This document shows positions 1 through 8,276 of a stretch of DNA of 24,501 nucleotides, piece by piece (position 1 is the stretch's first letter; every line of letters begins with the position of its first letter). Under the pieces are notes generated by a model. That model was not told where the DNA came from. It did no database searches and saw only the letters and a program-made list of their open reading frames with translations. Source of the DNA: a virus; the IMG/VR virus record IMGVR_UViG_3300030118_000637, positions 1 to 24,501 of that record; one strand, given 5' to 3'. Made by a program: the position numbers and the translations under genes.

Positions 1-1
1 T

Positions 2-892
2 TCTATTTTTTGGGTTGACTACAGAACTACAAACACAATACAAACTACTGTAGGGTCTGCAAGTAGTTTTACACAGCTAAAGGCGTTTTATGGCTACGGC
101 TTTTTTGAAGACGGAGTGAATCCAACAAACAACAAAGCGGTTTTACAATCAAACACAAAGATTGTCAAGCTAGATGACGCCCCAGCGGTTATTGCTGTAG
201 ATAGGTCTTTAGCAACTAGAGTAACATATCTTAAAAATGGCACACAAGTTTATACAGAAGAGATAACCTCTACAACAAACAGCAGCACACAAATTAAATA
301 CGTTACAAGCGGTGTAAACGGATCTGACGAGTTTGAGGACAGAGTAATACAAGACGGCGGTATTTTTGAGGGTAGCGACTGTCTTACTAATTTCTCAAAG
401 GAGTTTACTTTATTCGACTTCGACACAATACTTGTAGATAGTTCTTTGGGTGTTACAAAGCTAACAGTAACAAACGAGGAAGAGTGTAAGTTCACACCCC
501 TTAAAATAACCTTCATAAACAAATACGGAACACTACAAGACATCTGGTTTTTTAAGAGATCAAACGAAGCCCTAACAACAAAGACAGAGGACTTTAAAAA
601 GAACATTATAAGCGCAGCGAGTTACGACATAAGTAAACACCAAAACAAAACATTAGAGAAAAACGGCAAAGAGAAACTAACCTTAAACACTGGTTACTAC
701 CCAGAGTCTTATAACGATGTATTCAAAGAGATGCAACTAAGTGAGGATTGTTGGATAGAGATAGACTCTAAGACATTGCCTATAAAAGTAACAAGCAGCT
801 CGTTTGCTTACAAGACTCAACTAAATGATAAGATCATAAACTACACAATAGAGGTAGAGTTTGCCTTTGACACTATTAATAACGTCCGTTAA
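2..892 (+). CDS. phage virion (tail-associated) protein, 5' partial
   Basis: This frame is open from base 2, so the gene enters from the left of the window and the GTG at 116 is not its start; 296 residues are visible. It resembles a conserved Bacteroidota phage structural protein. The recognisable C-terminal half contains FINKYG, WFFKRSNE, KEKLTLNTGYYPE and KTQLNDKIINYTIE. The protein is beta-rich and has no signal peptide in the visible part. Its stop overlaps the next start (TAATG), and it lies upstream of the FN3 tail protein and the tape measure gene, which fits a distal tail or baseplate role. The family resemblance is from memory, and the exact place in the virion is inferred. Confidence 0.75.
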   Translation, partial: SIFWVDYRTTNTIQTTVGSASSFTQLKAFYGYGFFEDGVNPTNNKAVLQSNTKIVKLDDAPAVIAVDRSLATRVTYLKNGTQVYTEEITSTTNSSTQIKYVTSGVNGSDEFEDRVIQDGGIFEGSDCLTNFSKEFTLFDFDTILVDSSLGVTKLTVTNEEECKFTPLKITFINKYGTLQDIWFFKRSNEALTTKTEDFKKNIISAASYDISKHQNKTLEKNGKEKLTLNTGYYPESYNDVFKEMQLSEDCWIEIDSKTLPIKVTSSSFAYKTQLNDKIINYTIEVEFAFDTINNVR

Positions 893-3459
893 TGCAGATA
901 CTTGAGTTATACATAAGAGACGGTATAAAATACAAGGGGGCTGCTACAAGCACCTCAACCAATAACCTTGTAGATGCAAACGCTGATTTTACTACAGTTA
1001 AGGTAGGCTATATTGTTTTTAACGATACAGACAGTACAACCGCAAAAGTAACGGCAGTAACAAACAGCACAACTCTTGCTTTATCTGCTGACATATTTGC
1101 AAGTGGGAAACTATACACAATTAAAAGCGACTTTGAACGACTAGACTTATTTGAGGATGAGAGTGTCACAATTACAGACACCATAAAAAACACCAAAGAT
1201 ATTTCTAAAGTCTTTACACCGTTTTCACAGCAATTCAATGTACCAGCTTCAAAGCATAACTCCAAACTGTTCAGACACTACGAGGACTTTGATATATTAA
1301 ACAGTTTTGATGCTAGGTTTAAAATAGATGCGCTTATAAAGTTAAACGGATCCGACTACAAAAAGGGAAGAGTAAGACTTAACAGCGTATCAATGAAGGA
1401 CAATAAGGCACACTCTTACAAATTGGTTTTCTTTGGCGATACAATAGAACTAAAAGACATTTTAGGAGATGACGATTTAAGCCGTCTTAACTTCCCTAGT
1501 AGTTTAAATTTTGCTTATACATATAATAATATTAGAGACAAATTTATCTCTATCACAAGTACAGATGTTTGCTTCCCACTTATCACTCATAGTAAAAATA
1601 TGCGGTTTTCAAACAGCGGTTATAAAAGCACAAATAACGAGTTTTTAAACCACTTAGACATAAAACCAGCTATCAAGGTAAGGGCTATAATAGAGGCAAT
1701 ACAGAACACCTATGACCTAGAGTTTACTGGGAACTTTTTTAACCTCTCAGACTTTCGTAATTTATATATGTGGATGCATAGAGAGCAAGGCTTTATGTCA
1801 AACTCTCCAGAGGGCGGAGGGGTGCAAGTTTTAGAAAGCCGTTTTCATTTGCCTAGTGACGGAGATTTTACACTAGACAGCGGCACAGAGATAAGACCAG
1901 CAGTTTTAGTTACTGCCTCTAACAATGTAAACGAACATTTTAATGGGCGAAGAGTAAGACTGGTTTTTGATATAGATACTAGTGGAAGCGATGAGTATAA
2001 TTTAACAATATTGCGAAGCTCAGACAATTCAGTAATTTTTGAGCGAGATTTTACTGGATCTTCAACGCCAAGTGTAAATATTGGCGGTACTTTTTTTTCG
2101 TCTGATGAAGGAATACTGGACATTAAAATACTATTTACAACAGCATCAACTTTCACTTTTACGGACATAGAAATAACTGCTAAATATCAAACAGTTAATC
2201 TCATAGGGGCACTAGGCACAACAATAAGCACAGGGGTTTATACCCCAACAAGTTTAGCAACCTCAAATCAAGTAATTATTTCAAGGCAGATTCCTAAAAT
2301 GAAAGTCATTGATTTTCTTACAAACTTATTTAAAATGTTTAACCTTGTAGCTTTTAAAGAGGACAATAAAATAAACGTATTACCGCTAAACGACTTCTAC
2401 GCTCAAGGAACTACATACGACATAACAAAATATGTAGACACTACAAAAAGCACAGTTGAAAAAGTCTTACAATACAAAAGTGTTAAGTTTGATTTTAAAA
2501 GTAAAAAAAGCTTTCTAATACAAAACCAACAAGAACTCTTAGGCAATAATTTTGCTGGAGAAAGCTACCCACCAAACAACGATAATGAATGGGACGGCAA
2601 AGACTTTAAAGTAGAACTAGACTTTGAAAAAATGCTTTTTGAGAGGTTGTCAAACAGTGATACTGGGGCTTTGTCAAATATATGTCAAGGGGCTATGCTA
2701 GATAAAGATTTTAACGCTACTATTGGACAGCCTTTACTTTTGTACATAGAGGGACAAGCAACCTCAGACTCCTTTAAATTACAAAACGGTACTGCTGGGG
2801 CTTTACAAGACATAACAGCATATAACAGACCTAGTCAAGTGTTTGTACCTGGTAGTGGGACTGTAGCTGACACTTCTGCTGCTTTAAATTTTGGTTTAGA
2901 GATTGATGAGTTTTTTAGAGAGGTAAGCGGTACGAATCTATTTGCTAAGTATTACTTAGATTATATTATAAGCATATACAACCGCCAAGGACGTATTATA
3001 AAGCTAGAGGCTTATTTGCCTTTGCATATTATTTTAAATTACTCACTAGCAGATAAGTTTATAATTCATAACAAGGCTTATAGAATCAATTCAATAAAAA
3101 CAAACCTACTAAACAACAAAAGCACTTTAGAGCTTTACAACGTTAGTCAACAATCTAGAACAGAAAATGTCACAGATACTCTGCCAAGAATAGCAGCCCT
3201 TAACATAGCTGGAACTTCTAGCAGTTCAGTTACTTTAGGATGGACACCGTTGGGGGATGTTGTAGCAAACAATATTACTGGTTATGACGTTATAAAGGAC
3301 GATGAGTTTGTAGAGACTTTAGGCAATGACATAAGCGGTAGGACAATTACTGGACTTGACAGCGGAGTAACATTTAAGTTTGGTATAAGAACAAGATACA
3401 CAATAGGAGGCACAGTCTTTTTCTCAAAAGATCGGATAGCCTTTGCAACTACAGACTAA
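892..3459 (+). CDS. large tail/virion protein with C-terminal FN3 domain
   Basis: This 855-residue protein is probably a tail tip, baseplate or adsorption component. After a short N-terminus (LELYIRDG) there is a small beta module at about residues 15-77 (LVDANADF, AKVTAVTNSTTLALS). The conserved block LFEDESVTITDTIKNTKDISKVF...FNVPASK follows at about 86-120, seen in many Bacteroidota phage tail proteins. Residues 764-855 form a fibronectin type III domain (SSVTLGW, ITGYDVIKD, GLDSGVTFKFGIRT). The ATG overlaps the preceding TAA by one base, which suggests translational coupling. FN3 domains on phage tails often contact cell-surface glycans; that role here is inferred. No enzymatic motif is visible. 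Confidence 0.8.
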   Translation: MQILELYIRDGIKYKGAATSTSTNNLVDANADFTTVKVGYIVFNDTDSTTAKVTAVTNSTTLALSADIFASGKLYTIKSDFERLDLFEDESVTITDTIKNTKDISKVFTPFSQQFNVPASKHNSKLFRHYEDFDILNSFDARFKIDALIKLNGSDYKKGRVRLNSVSMKDNKAHSYKLVFFGDTIELKDILGDDDLSRLNFPSSLNFAYTYNNIRDKFISITSTDVCFPLITHSKNMRFSNSGYKSTNNEFLNHLDIKPAIKVRAIIEAIQNTYDLEFTGNFFNLSDFRNLYMWMHREQGFMSNSPEGGGVQVLESRFHLPSDGDFTLDSGTEIRPAVLVTASNNVNEHFNGRRVRLVFDIDTSGSDEYNLTILRSSDNSVIFERDFTGSSTPSVNIGGTFFSSDEGILDIKILFTTASTFTFTDIEITAKYQTVNLIGALGTTISTGVYTPTSLATSNQVIISRQIPKMKVIDFLTNLFKMFNLVAFKEDNKINVLPLNDFYAQGTTYDITKYVDTTKSTVEKVLQYKSVKFDFKSKKSFLIQNQQELLGNNFAGESYPPNNDNEWDGKDFKVELDFEKMLFERLSNSDTGALSNICQGAMLDKDFNATIGQPLLLYIEGQATSDSFKLQNGTAGALQDITAYNRPSQVFVPGSGTVADTSAALNFGLEIDEFFREVSGTNLFAKYYLDYIISIYNRQGRIIKLEAYLPLHIILNYSLADKFIIHNKAYRINSIKTNLLNNKSTLELYNVSQQSRTENVTDTLPRIAALNIAGTSSSSVTLGWTPLGDVVANNITGYDVIKDDEFVETLGNDISGRTITGLDSGVTFKFGIRTRYTIGGTVFFSKDRIAFATTD

Positions 3460-3599
3460 TGATAAAACTAATACTAGACTCACTAAAATACGCAAACGGA
3501 GAGACAGAAAACATCCGTATAGCTCAAGGCAAATACAAACTGCCTACGACACTAAAAGAGGGGTACAAAGCACTTAAACAAGAGATAAAATGGCGATAG
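3459..3599 (+). CDS. small protein upstream of the tape measure gene
   Basis: This 46-residue basic protein starts MIKLILDSLKYANGE and ends KQEIKWR. Its ATG overlaps the stop of the FN3 gene (TAATG), and its last 10 bases overlap the start of the tape measure gene. It exactly fills the space between two large virion genes with chained start/stop overlaps, which is the main evidence that it is real. I recognise no domain. The position before the tape measure gene recalls the small tail-assembly proteins of other phages, but nothing in the sequence proves that, and no frameshift signal is evident. Confidence 0.6.
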   Translation: MIKLILDSLKYANGETENIRIAQGKYKLPTTLKEGYKALKQEIKWR

Positions 3600-5488
3600 T
3601 AAAAACAGTTAATATAGAGGTCAATACTAAAAAAGGTCAAAAGGAAATTAAAGACTTAAATAAATCAATAGAGGGGATAAATTTTGAGGTCAAAGAGACT
3701 AATAAATCTAACACAGATTTGGTGGACGGCTTCAGTAAGGGCGGTAAAAAAGCAAGTAAAGGGCTGAGCTTTATTACTAAGGGATTTAAAGGGTTAGGAC
3801 TAGCCATAAAAGCTGCTGGTATTGGTTTAGTGATTTCTGCACTTGCATCTTTAAAAGAAATATTTAGCCAAAACCAAAAAGTTGCAGATGCTTTTACAAC
3901 AGTATTCGAAACTTTTTCTATAGTAGCTAATGAAGTTGTAACAGCCATTATTAATGTCTATGAATCAGTATCTAAAAGCTCAGAAAACTTTGATGCCCTT
4001 GGGAAAGTTCTAGGCAGTATTATAAAATTACAAATGACTCCATTCAAATTAGCTTTTTTTGGTATCAAATTAGCTATACAAACAGCTCAATTAGGCTGGG
4101 AAGAGTCTTTTTTTGGAGACAAAGACCCTGAAACAATAAAAGAATTAAGGGCAAAAATAAAACAAACTGCACAAGACATAAAAGAAGTCGGCTCAGACGC
4201 TATTGATGCGGGGAAAAATATAGTTACAAATATTGGCGAGGCTGTTAATGAGGTTGCTAATATTGGTAAAGTAGCTGGGGATGAATTCGGTAAAATAAGT
4301 GTTAAGAATGCAACAATACAAGCAAAGGCAAATGTAGAACTTAAAAAACAAGCCGAACTAGCTGCTGTTATAAATCAAGGCTTGATAGAGAAATTTGATA
4401 GACAAGCAGAGCAATTAAGACAAGTAAGAGATGACGAAAGCAAAAACATTGAGGTACGTATAAAGGCCAATGAAAAACTCGCTGAAGTTTTAGACCAACA
4501 AGAAGAGGAAATGCGAGCAAACGCAAAATTAATGGTAGCAAGGGCAGAAGCAGAACTTTCAAAAAATGAAGAAAACATTGAGCTTCAAAAAGCCTATCAA
4601 GAGGCTTTAAACGAGCAAGCAGCTATAGAGGCGCAAATCACTGGTTTTAGAAGTGAACAACAAACAAACGTAAACTCTTTACTTAAAGAGCAAAAAGACA
4701 TACAAAACGAACTTGCTTTAATAGGTAAAAGCGAGAGAGATATACAAAGAGAAGAACTTAAACAACAACTTGAGCAAAATAAACAATTAATAAATAGACA
4801 AGTAACAGACGAAGAACAAAAAAATGAGCTGTTGTTAATTGCACAAAATGACTACAGGACTAAACTAAAACATTTAAATGATCAATTTAATGCTGAAGAT
4901 TTAGAAACACAAAAACAATTTGATGAACAGCTAGCAGAATCAGAAACAAACCTACAACAAGCAAAGATAAACGCTGTAAGGGGCGGCTTACAAATTTTAG
5001 GTCAATTAGCTAGTAAAAATAAGGCTTTGTCTGCTGGGCTTTTAGTTGTAGAAAAAGGCTTAGCTATAGCGGAAGTCATTACAAATGCATCTAAGGCAAT
5101 AGCAGCCGCAAAGGCAAACTTAGCAGCCACTCCAGCGGTTATTGGCACAATACCTAACCCCTTATATATAAAACAAGCTGTAGCAACAGCCAAAGGTATT
5201 TTAAGTACAAAACTATCTGCGGCAACTTCAATAGCAACAATAGCAGCTCAAGCAATCCCTGGACTTGCTGGGGGCGGAGGCGGTGGCGGATCTGCTGGAG
5301 GTTTAGGAGGCGGAGGCGGAGACTCACAAGCACCGTCCTTCAATGTAGTTGGGGCTACAGAAACAAGCCAACTAGCGGATGCGGTAGCTGGACAGACTCA
5401 ACAACCAGTACAAGCGTTTGTTGTAGCAAATGATGTCACAACCGCACAGAGCTTAGAAAATAACATAGTTGAAGGGGCTACTTTATAA
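3590..5488 (+). CDS. tail tape measure protein
   Basis: This 632-residue protein has tape-measure architecture. A short N-terminal part with regular Lys/Glu repeats (TKKGQKEIKDLNKSI) is followed by a hydrophobic helix at about 68-88 (GLGLAIKAAGIGLVISALASL). A long alpha-helical coiled-coil rich in Q, E, A and K spans about 230-470. Ala-rich hydrophobic helices occupy about 470-555, then a Gly-rich stretch at about 559-577. The tail PVQAFVVANDVTTAQSLENN is typical of Bacteroidota phage tape measure proteins. In this family length tracks tail length, and a protein this size suggests a fairly short siphovirus-like tail. The gene is followed by an element (5492-5522) that recurs at two other late genes. 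Confidence 0.85.
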   Translation: MAIVKTVNIEVNTKKGQKEIKDLNKSIEGINFEVKETNKSNTDLVDGFSKGGKKASKGLSFITKGFKGLGLAIKAAGIGLVISALASLKEIFSQNQKVADAFTTVFETFSIVANEVVTAIINVYESVSKSSENFDALGKVLGSIIKLQMTPFKLAFFGIKLAIQTAQLGWEESFFGDKDPETIKELRAKIKQTAQDIKEVGSDAIDAGKNIVTNIGEAVNEVANIGKVAGDEFGKISVKNATIQAKANVELKKQAELAAVINQGLIEKFDRQAEQLRQVRDDESKNIEVRIKANEKLAEVLDQQEEEMRANAKLMVARAEAELSKNEENIELQKAYQEALNEQAAIEAQITGFRSEQQTNVNSLLKEQKDIQNELALIGKSERDIQREELKQQLEQNKQLINRQVTDEEQKNELLLIAQNDYRTKLKHLNDQFNAEDLETQKQFDEQLAESETNLQQAKINAVRGGLQILGQLASKNKALSAGLLVVEKGLAIAEVITNASKAIAAAKANLAATPAVIGTIPNPLYIKQAVATAKGILSTKLSAATSIATIAAQAIPGLAGGGGGGGSAGGLGGGGGDSQAPSFNVVGATETSQLADAVAGQTQQPVQAFVVANDVTTAQSLENNIVEGATL

Positions 5489-5491
5489 AAA

Positions 5492-5522
5492 CAAAATAAA
5501 TTAAAAATACTTATATATTAAT
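5492..5522 (+). promoter_or_regulatory. shared late-gene upstream element, copy 1
   Basis: The element reads CAAAAT, 13 variable bases, TTATATATTA, AT, directly against the ATG at 5523. The same two blocks at identical spacing precede the starts at 7668 and 9892. It is not the host TTTG-N19-21-TAnnTTTG pattern. It may be a phage-specific promoter or a translation-initiation element; the sequence alone does not decide. Confidence 0.5.
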
Positions 5523-7106
5523 ATGCGAATAGTAGAGCTTATAATAGACGAAGAGCAAGAAATAGGGATTGAAGCTATTTCAGTTGTAGAAAACCCAGCT
5601 ATCGAAGAGGACTTCGTAGCCCTGAAATCACAAGAGTTCAAACTTGCAGAAGTAGACAAAGAGAAACGTATTTTATTAGGAGCTTTACTTGTCCCAAATA
5701 AGCCTATTTACAGACGTAACGGCAAAGACGAGTATTATATATATTTCTCAAAAGATACGGTCTTAAAAGCCTCTCAAATGTTCTTACAGCAAGGCAAACA
5801 AAACAACTCAACGCTAGAACACCAGCACAAACTAAACGGCCTGTCTTTAGTGGAGTCTTGGATAGTTGAAGATCCTAAAATGGACAAGACAAAATTATAC
5901 GGTATGGAACTGCCCCAAGGAACTTGGGTAGGTGCTGTAAAAGTAAACAATGAACAAGTCTGGAATGAGTTTGTAAAAACTGGCAGAGTCAAAGGGTTTT
6001 CAATAGAGGGCTATTTCGCAGATAAAATGGAGCGACCCAAAGACAAAACCTTAAAAGACGAACTTGCAAAGATTGAGGAAGAGGAAGCAGAATACTTGCT
6101 TAGCCAGTTAGAGGATATAGTGTTATCTAAAAAAATAACTTTAGAAAGTTACACAGACTATCCTGATGCAGTAAAGAACAACGCTCAAAGAGGTATTGAT
6201 CTTAACAAAAAGGTTAACAACAAATGTGCAACAGAAGTAGGCAAAATAAGAGCGCAGCAACTAGCACAAGGCAAAGCAATAAGCGAAGAGACAATCAAGC
6301 GTATGTACTCATTTTTGTCAAGAGCTGAAGAGTATTACGATGAGACAGATAACGAGGCTTGCGGCACTATTTCTTATCTACTATGGGGAGGCTTAGCTGG
6401 TAAAAGATATGCTGCTAAAAAACTAAAAGAGTTTGGGGAACTGAGTTTAGCATCAATGGTTGTAAACGATGACTTCGCTATAATAGACGATAGACTTGCT
6501 TACTCAACCGAAGAGAAAGCCAAAGAGATGTCTAAGGACTTAGGCTGTGAGGGGATACACCAGCACCAGTACGAAGGTAAAACTTGGTATATGCCTTGCG
6601 AGTACCACTCCAAAGAGGATATGTACACACACTACAAAAAATGTCCTAAAGGTTACAAGAAAAAAGATGGCAAATGCGTAAAAATGGCTGAGGTAGGGCC
6701 AAGAGGTGGTATAAGAAAAAGCCCAAAGGCACCAAAGAGCGGCACACCTAACCCAAACCCTAAAGGCAAAGGTACAGCCAAAGGAGATGCTTCTACAAGT
6801 AGAGGGGCTAAAGTATCTAAGGCAGACGAAGCCACCCTAAAAAAAAAGTCTGATGACTTTAACGAGAGATACAAAGATAAGCTAGGCTACGGCGTAAATG
6901 TAGGCACCCTTAAAGCTGTATTTCAAAGAGGATTAGGGGCTTTTAATACAAGCCGAAGTCCTAGAGTTAGTTCTCCTTCGCAGTGGGCTTTTGCTAGGGT
7001 CAATGCGTTTTTGTACTTAGTTAAGAACGGCAGACCTCAAAACAGTAAATATACTGGCGATAACGATTTACTTCCCAAAGGACACCCAAAGAGCGACAAG
7101 AAATGA
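5523..7106 (+). CDS. XkdF-like head maturation protease with extra C-terminal domains
   Basis: This 527-residue protein has at least four parts. Residues 1-170 are an XkdF-like prohead protease domain (IEAISVVENPAIEEDF at the N-terminus, LEHQHK with H100/H102 and GFSIEG with S160 as the likely catalytic His and Ser). Residues 209-303 carry YPDAVKNNAQR, CATEVGKIRAQQLAQG and CGTISYLLWGG, a domain fused to several phage head proteins. Residues 342-388 are a Cys/His-rich patch (GCEGIHQHQYEGKTWYMPC, KCPKGYKKKDGKC). Residues 389-527 include a Gly/Pro-rich linker and a domain like DUF5824 (GVNVGTLKAVFQRGLGAFNT, QWAFARVNAFLYLV). It lies upstream of scaffold and capsid genes, as expected for a head protease. 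The functions of the three C-terminal parts are unknown. Confidence 0.8.
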   Translation: MRIVELIIDEEQEIGIEAISVVENPAIEEDFVALKSQEFKLAEVDKEKRILLGALLVPNKPIYRRNGKDEYYIYFSKDTVLKASQMFLQQGKQNNSTLEHQHKLNGLSLVESWIVEDPKMDKTKLYGMELPQGTWVGAVKVNNEQVWNEFVKTGRVKGFSIEGYFADKMERPKDKTLKDELAKIEEEEAEYLLSQLEDIVLSKKITLESYTDYPDAVKNNAQRGIDLNKKVNNKCATEVGKIRAQQLAQGKAISEETIKRMYSFLSRAEEYYDETDNEACGTISYLLWGGLAGKRYAAKKLKEFGELSLASMVVNDDFAIIDDRLAYSTEEKAKEMSKDLGCEGIHQHQYEGKTWYMPCEYHSKEDMYTHYKKCPKGYKKKDGKCVKMAEVGPRGGIRKSPKAPKSGTPNPNPKGKGTAKGDASTSRGAKVSKADEATLKKKSDDFNERYKDKLGYGVNVGTLKAVFQRGLGAFNTSRSPRVSSPSQWAFARVNAFLYLVKNGRPQNSKYTGDNDLLPKGHPKSDKK

Positions 7107-7252
7107 TAAGACGTATTAAGAGATTTATAACACCAAGTAGAACAAGCCCCAAAGGTGGGCGCAGAGCTTGTCTATGTGAGGACAATACTTATAAGATTGA
7201 GTGTTGTGATGGATCACTAAGGGCGCAAGGGATTGGAAAAATATCACAATAA
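7103..7252 (+). CDS. small conserved Cys-motif protein
   Basis: This 49-residue basic protein begins at an ATGA overlap with the protease stop. Its C-terminal half has RRACLCEDNTYKIECCDGSL followed by AQGIG, with four cysteines as CxC and CC. I recognise the pattern from small proteins in Bacteroidota phage structural clusters. The cysteines could bind a metal or form disulphides in the virion; that is inference. Its stop lies just before the more likely start of the next gene at 7263. Confidence 0.7.
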   Translation: MIRRIKRFITPSRTSPKGGRRACLCEDNTYKIECCDGSLRAQGIGKISQ

Positions 7253-7262
7253 ATATAATAAA

Positions 7263-7628
7263 ATGGAAAACTATAAAAGAGTAATAAAACGCTTAAACAA
7301 AGAACAACTATCAACACAAAAGGTACAATTAGGTATTGTTGATGATTTAAAAAATTATATTGAATCTTTAGAAGGCTCAATAAAAACTTTAAATGGAGAT
7401 TTTCAAATTTTTAGATCTTTAAGAAATAGAGTTCAATCTGAAGCTGAAAATGGCGAACAAAGAATAAAACAAATAAATCAAGAATTGCAAAGATTAAGAC
7501 AAGCAGCAAAAGAACTTGGTATTGACCCAAATAGTTTTGCAGAAGTAAAACAAGCAGAAAGATTATTAAGTAACTTTAAAAGCCTTACGCAAGGTAGAGC
7601 AAAATTAGGCGGTTTACTTTCTTTATAA
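7263..7628 (+). CDS. coiled-coil protein of unknown function (head region)
   Basis: This 121-residue, mostly alpha-helical protein is rich in Lys, Gln, Glu and Leu, with heptad-like spacing over about residues 5-85 (IVDDLKNYIESLEGSIKTL, RIKQINQELQRLRQAAKEL). The ATG at 7263 is preferred over an upstream TTG in the same frame at 7233, because it has the A-rich context (TATAATAAAATG) typical here and avoids overlapping the previous gene. It sits between the protease and the scaffold-like gene, so a head-assembly or chaperone role is possible. No known family is recognised. Confidence 0.7.
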   Translation: MENYKRVIKRLNKEQLSTQKVQLGIVDDLKNYIESLEGSIKTLNGDFQIFRSLRNRVQSEAENGEQRIKQINQELQRLRQAAKELGIDPNSFAEVKQAERLLSNFKSLTQGRAKLGGLLSL

Positions 7629-7636
7629 TAAAAATG

Positions 7637-7667
7637 CAAAATTAATTTTTAAACATTATATATTAAT
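7637..7667 (+). promoter_or_regulatory. shared late-gene upstream element, copy 2
   Basis: CAAAAT, 13 bases, TTATATATTA, AT lie directly before the ATG of the scaffold-like gene at 7668. The conserved blocks and spacing are identical to those of copy 1. The intervening 13 bases differ, which argues against simple recent duplication of the whole segment. Confidence 0.5.
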
Positions 7668-8264
7668 ATGAAATCAAATGATATGATAACTAAAATCAAA
7701 GAGGTTTTAAACTTGACAGAGGAAGTCAAGCTAGAACAACTAAAACTTGAAAACGGCACTATCTTAGAGGCAGACTCTTTTGAGGCTGGCAAAGAAGTCT
7801 TTATAATTACTGAGGACGAGAAAGTAGCCCTACCAGTTGGGGAGTATGAACTTGAAGACGGACGTAGCTTACTTGTAGAAGAGGTAGGTTTAATTGCTGA
7901 AATCAAAGCGGAGGAAGAAGAAAAAGAAGAAGTAGAGGCAGAAAAAAAAGAAAAAGAAGAAATGCAATACGCAACAAAAGAGGAACTAGCAGAGGTTAAA
8001 AAAATGATAGAAGAAATCAAAGCAATGCTAGAGCCTAAAGAAGAAATGAGTGCTGACGAAATGGGCAACTTATTGACAGAGGAACTGTCAAAACAAGAAA
8101 TCCCAGACGAGGTACAAGTAGAACTAAACAAACCAGCAGCGGAGCCAATTAAGGCAAACCCAGAGGCTGAGTCAAAAAATACTGGAGGTTATAGATACGC
8201 AAACAACAGACGTAAAACTACAGCCGACAGAGTAATGGAACGAATATTAAAAATTAACAACTAA
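7668..8264 (+). CDS. acidic scaffold-like capsid assembly protein
   Basis: This 198-residue, very acidic protein lies immediately upstream of the major capsid gene. The first 80 residues form a small beta domain (LEQLKLENGTILEADSFEAG, ELEDGRSLLVEEVG). A charged coiled-coil of about 60 residues follows (EEEEKEEVEAEKKEKEE, LAEVKKMIEEIKAML). The C-terminus is basic (GGYRYANNRRKTTADRVMERI). An acidic helical body with a basic tail next to the capsid gene is the usual layout of a scaffolding protein, whose basic tail binds capsid subunits. No protease fusion is visible; the head protease is encoded separately at 5523. A second in-frame ATG at 7683 is an alternative start. Confidence 0.7.
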   Translation: MKSNDMITKIKEVLNLTEEVKLEQLKLENGTILEADSFEAGKEVFIITEDEKVALPVGEYELEDGRSLLVEEVGLIAEIKAEEEEKEEVEAEKKEKEEMQYATKEELAEVKKMIEEIKAMLEPKEEMSADEMGNLLTEELSKQEIPDEVQVELNKPAAEPIKANPEAESKNTGGYRYANNRRKTTADRVMERILKINN

Positions 8265-8276
8265 AAATAAAAAAAA

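Noticed and set aside
116-118. GTG start for the first gene
   Set aside because: The same frame is open back to base 2 with ordinary coding sequence, so the gene simply enters from the left.
3459-3599. Programmed frameshift into the tape measure gene, like lambda G/GT
   Set aside because: No slippery heptamer is apparent at the overlap, and the tape measure gene has its own ATG; the tail tube gene is far downstream.
5268-5325. Gly-rich run in the tape measure gene as a mobile repeat
   Set aside because: It is an in-frame glycine-rich linker, common in such proteins, with no flanking duplication.
7649-8131. Minus-strand 160-residue open frame rich in Ser
   Set aside because: It is the antisense shadow of the acidic scaffold-like gene (Glu/Lys codons read back as Ser/Phe) and has no start context or neighbours.
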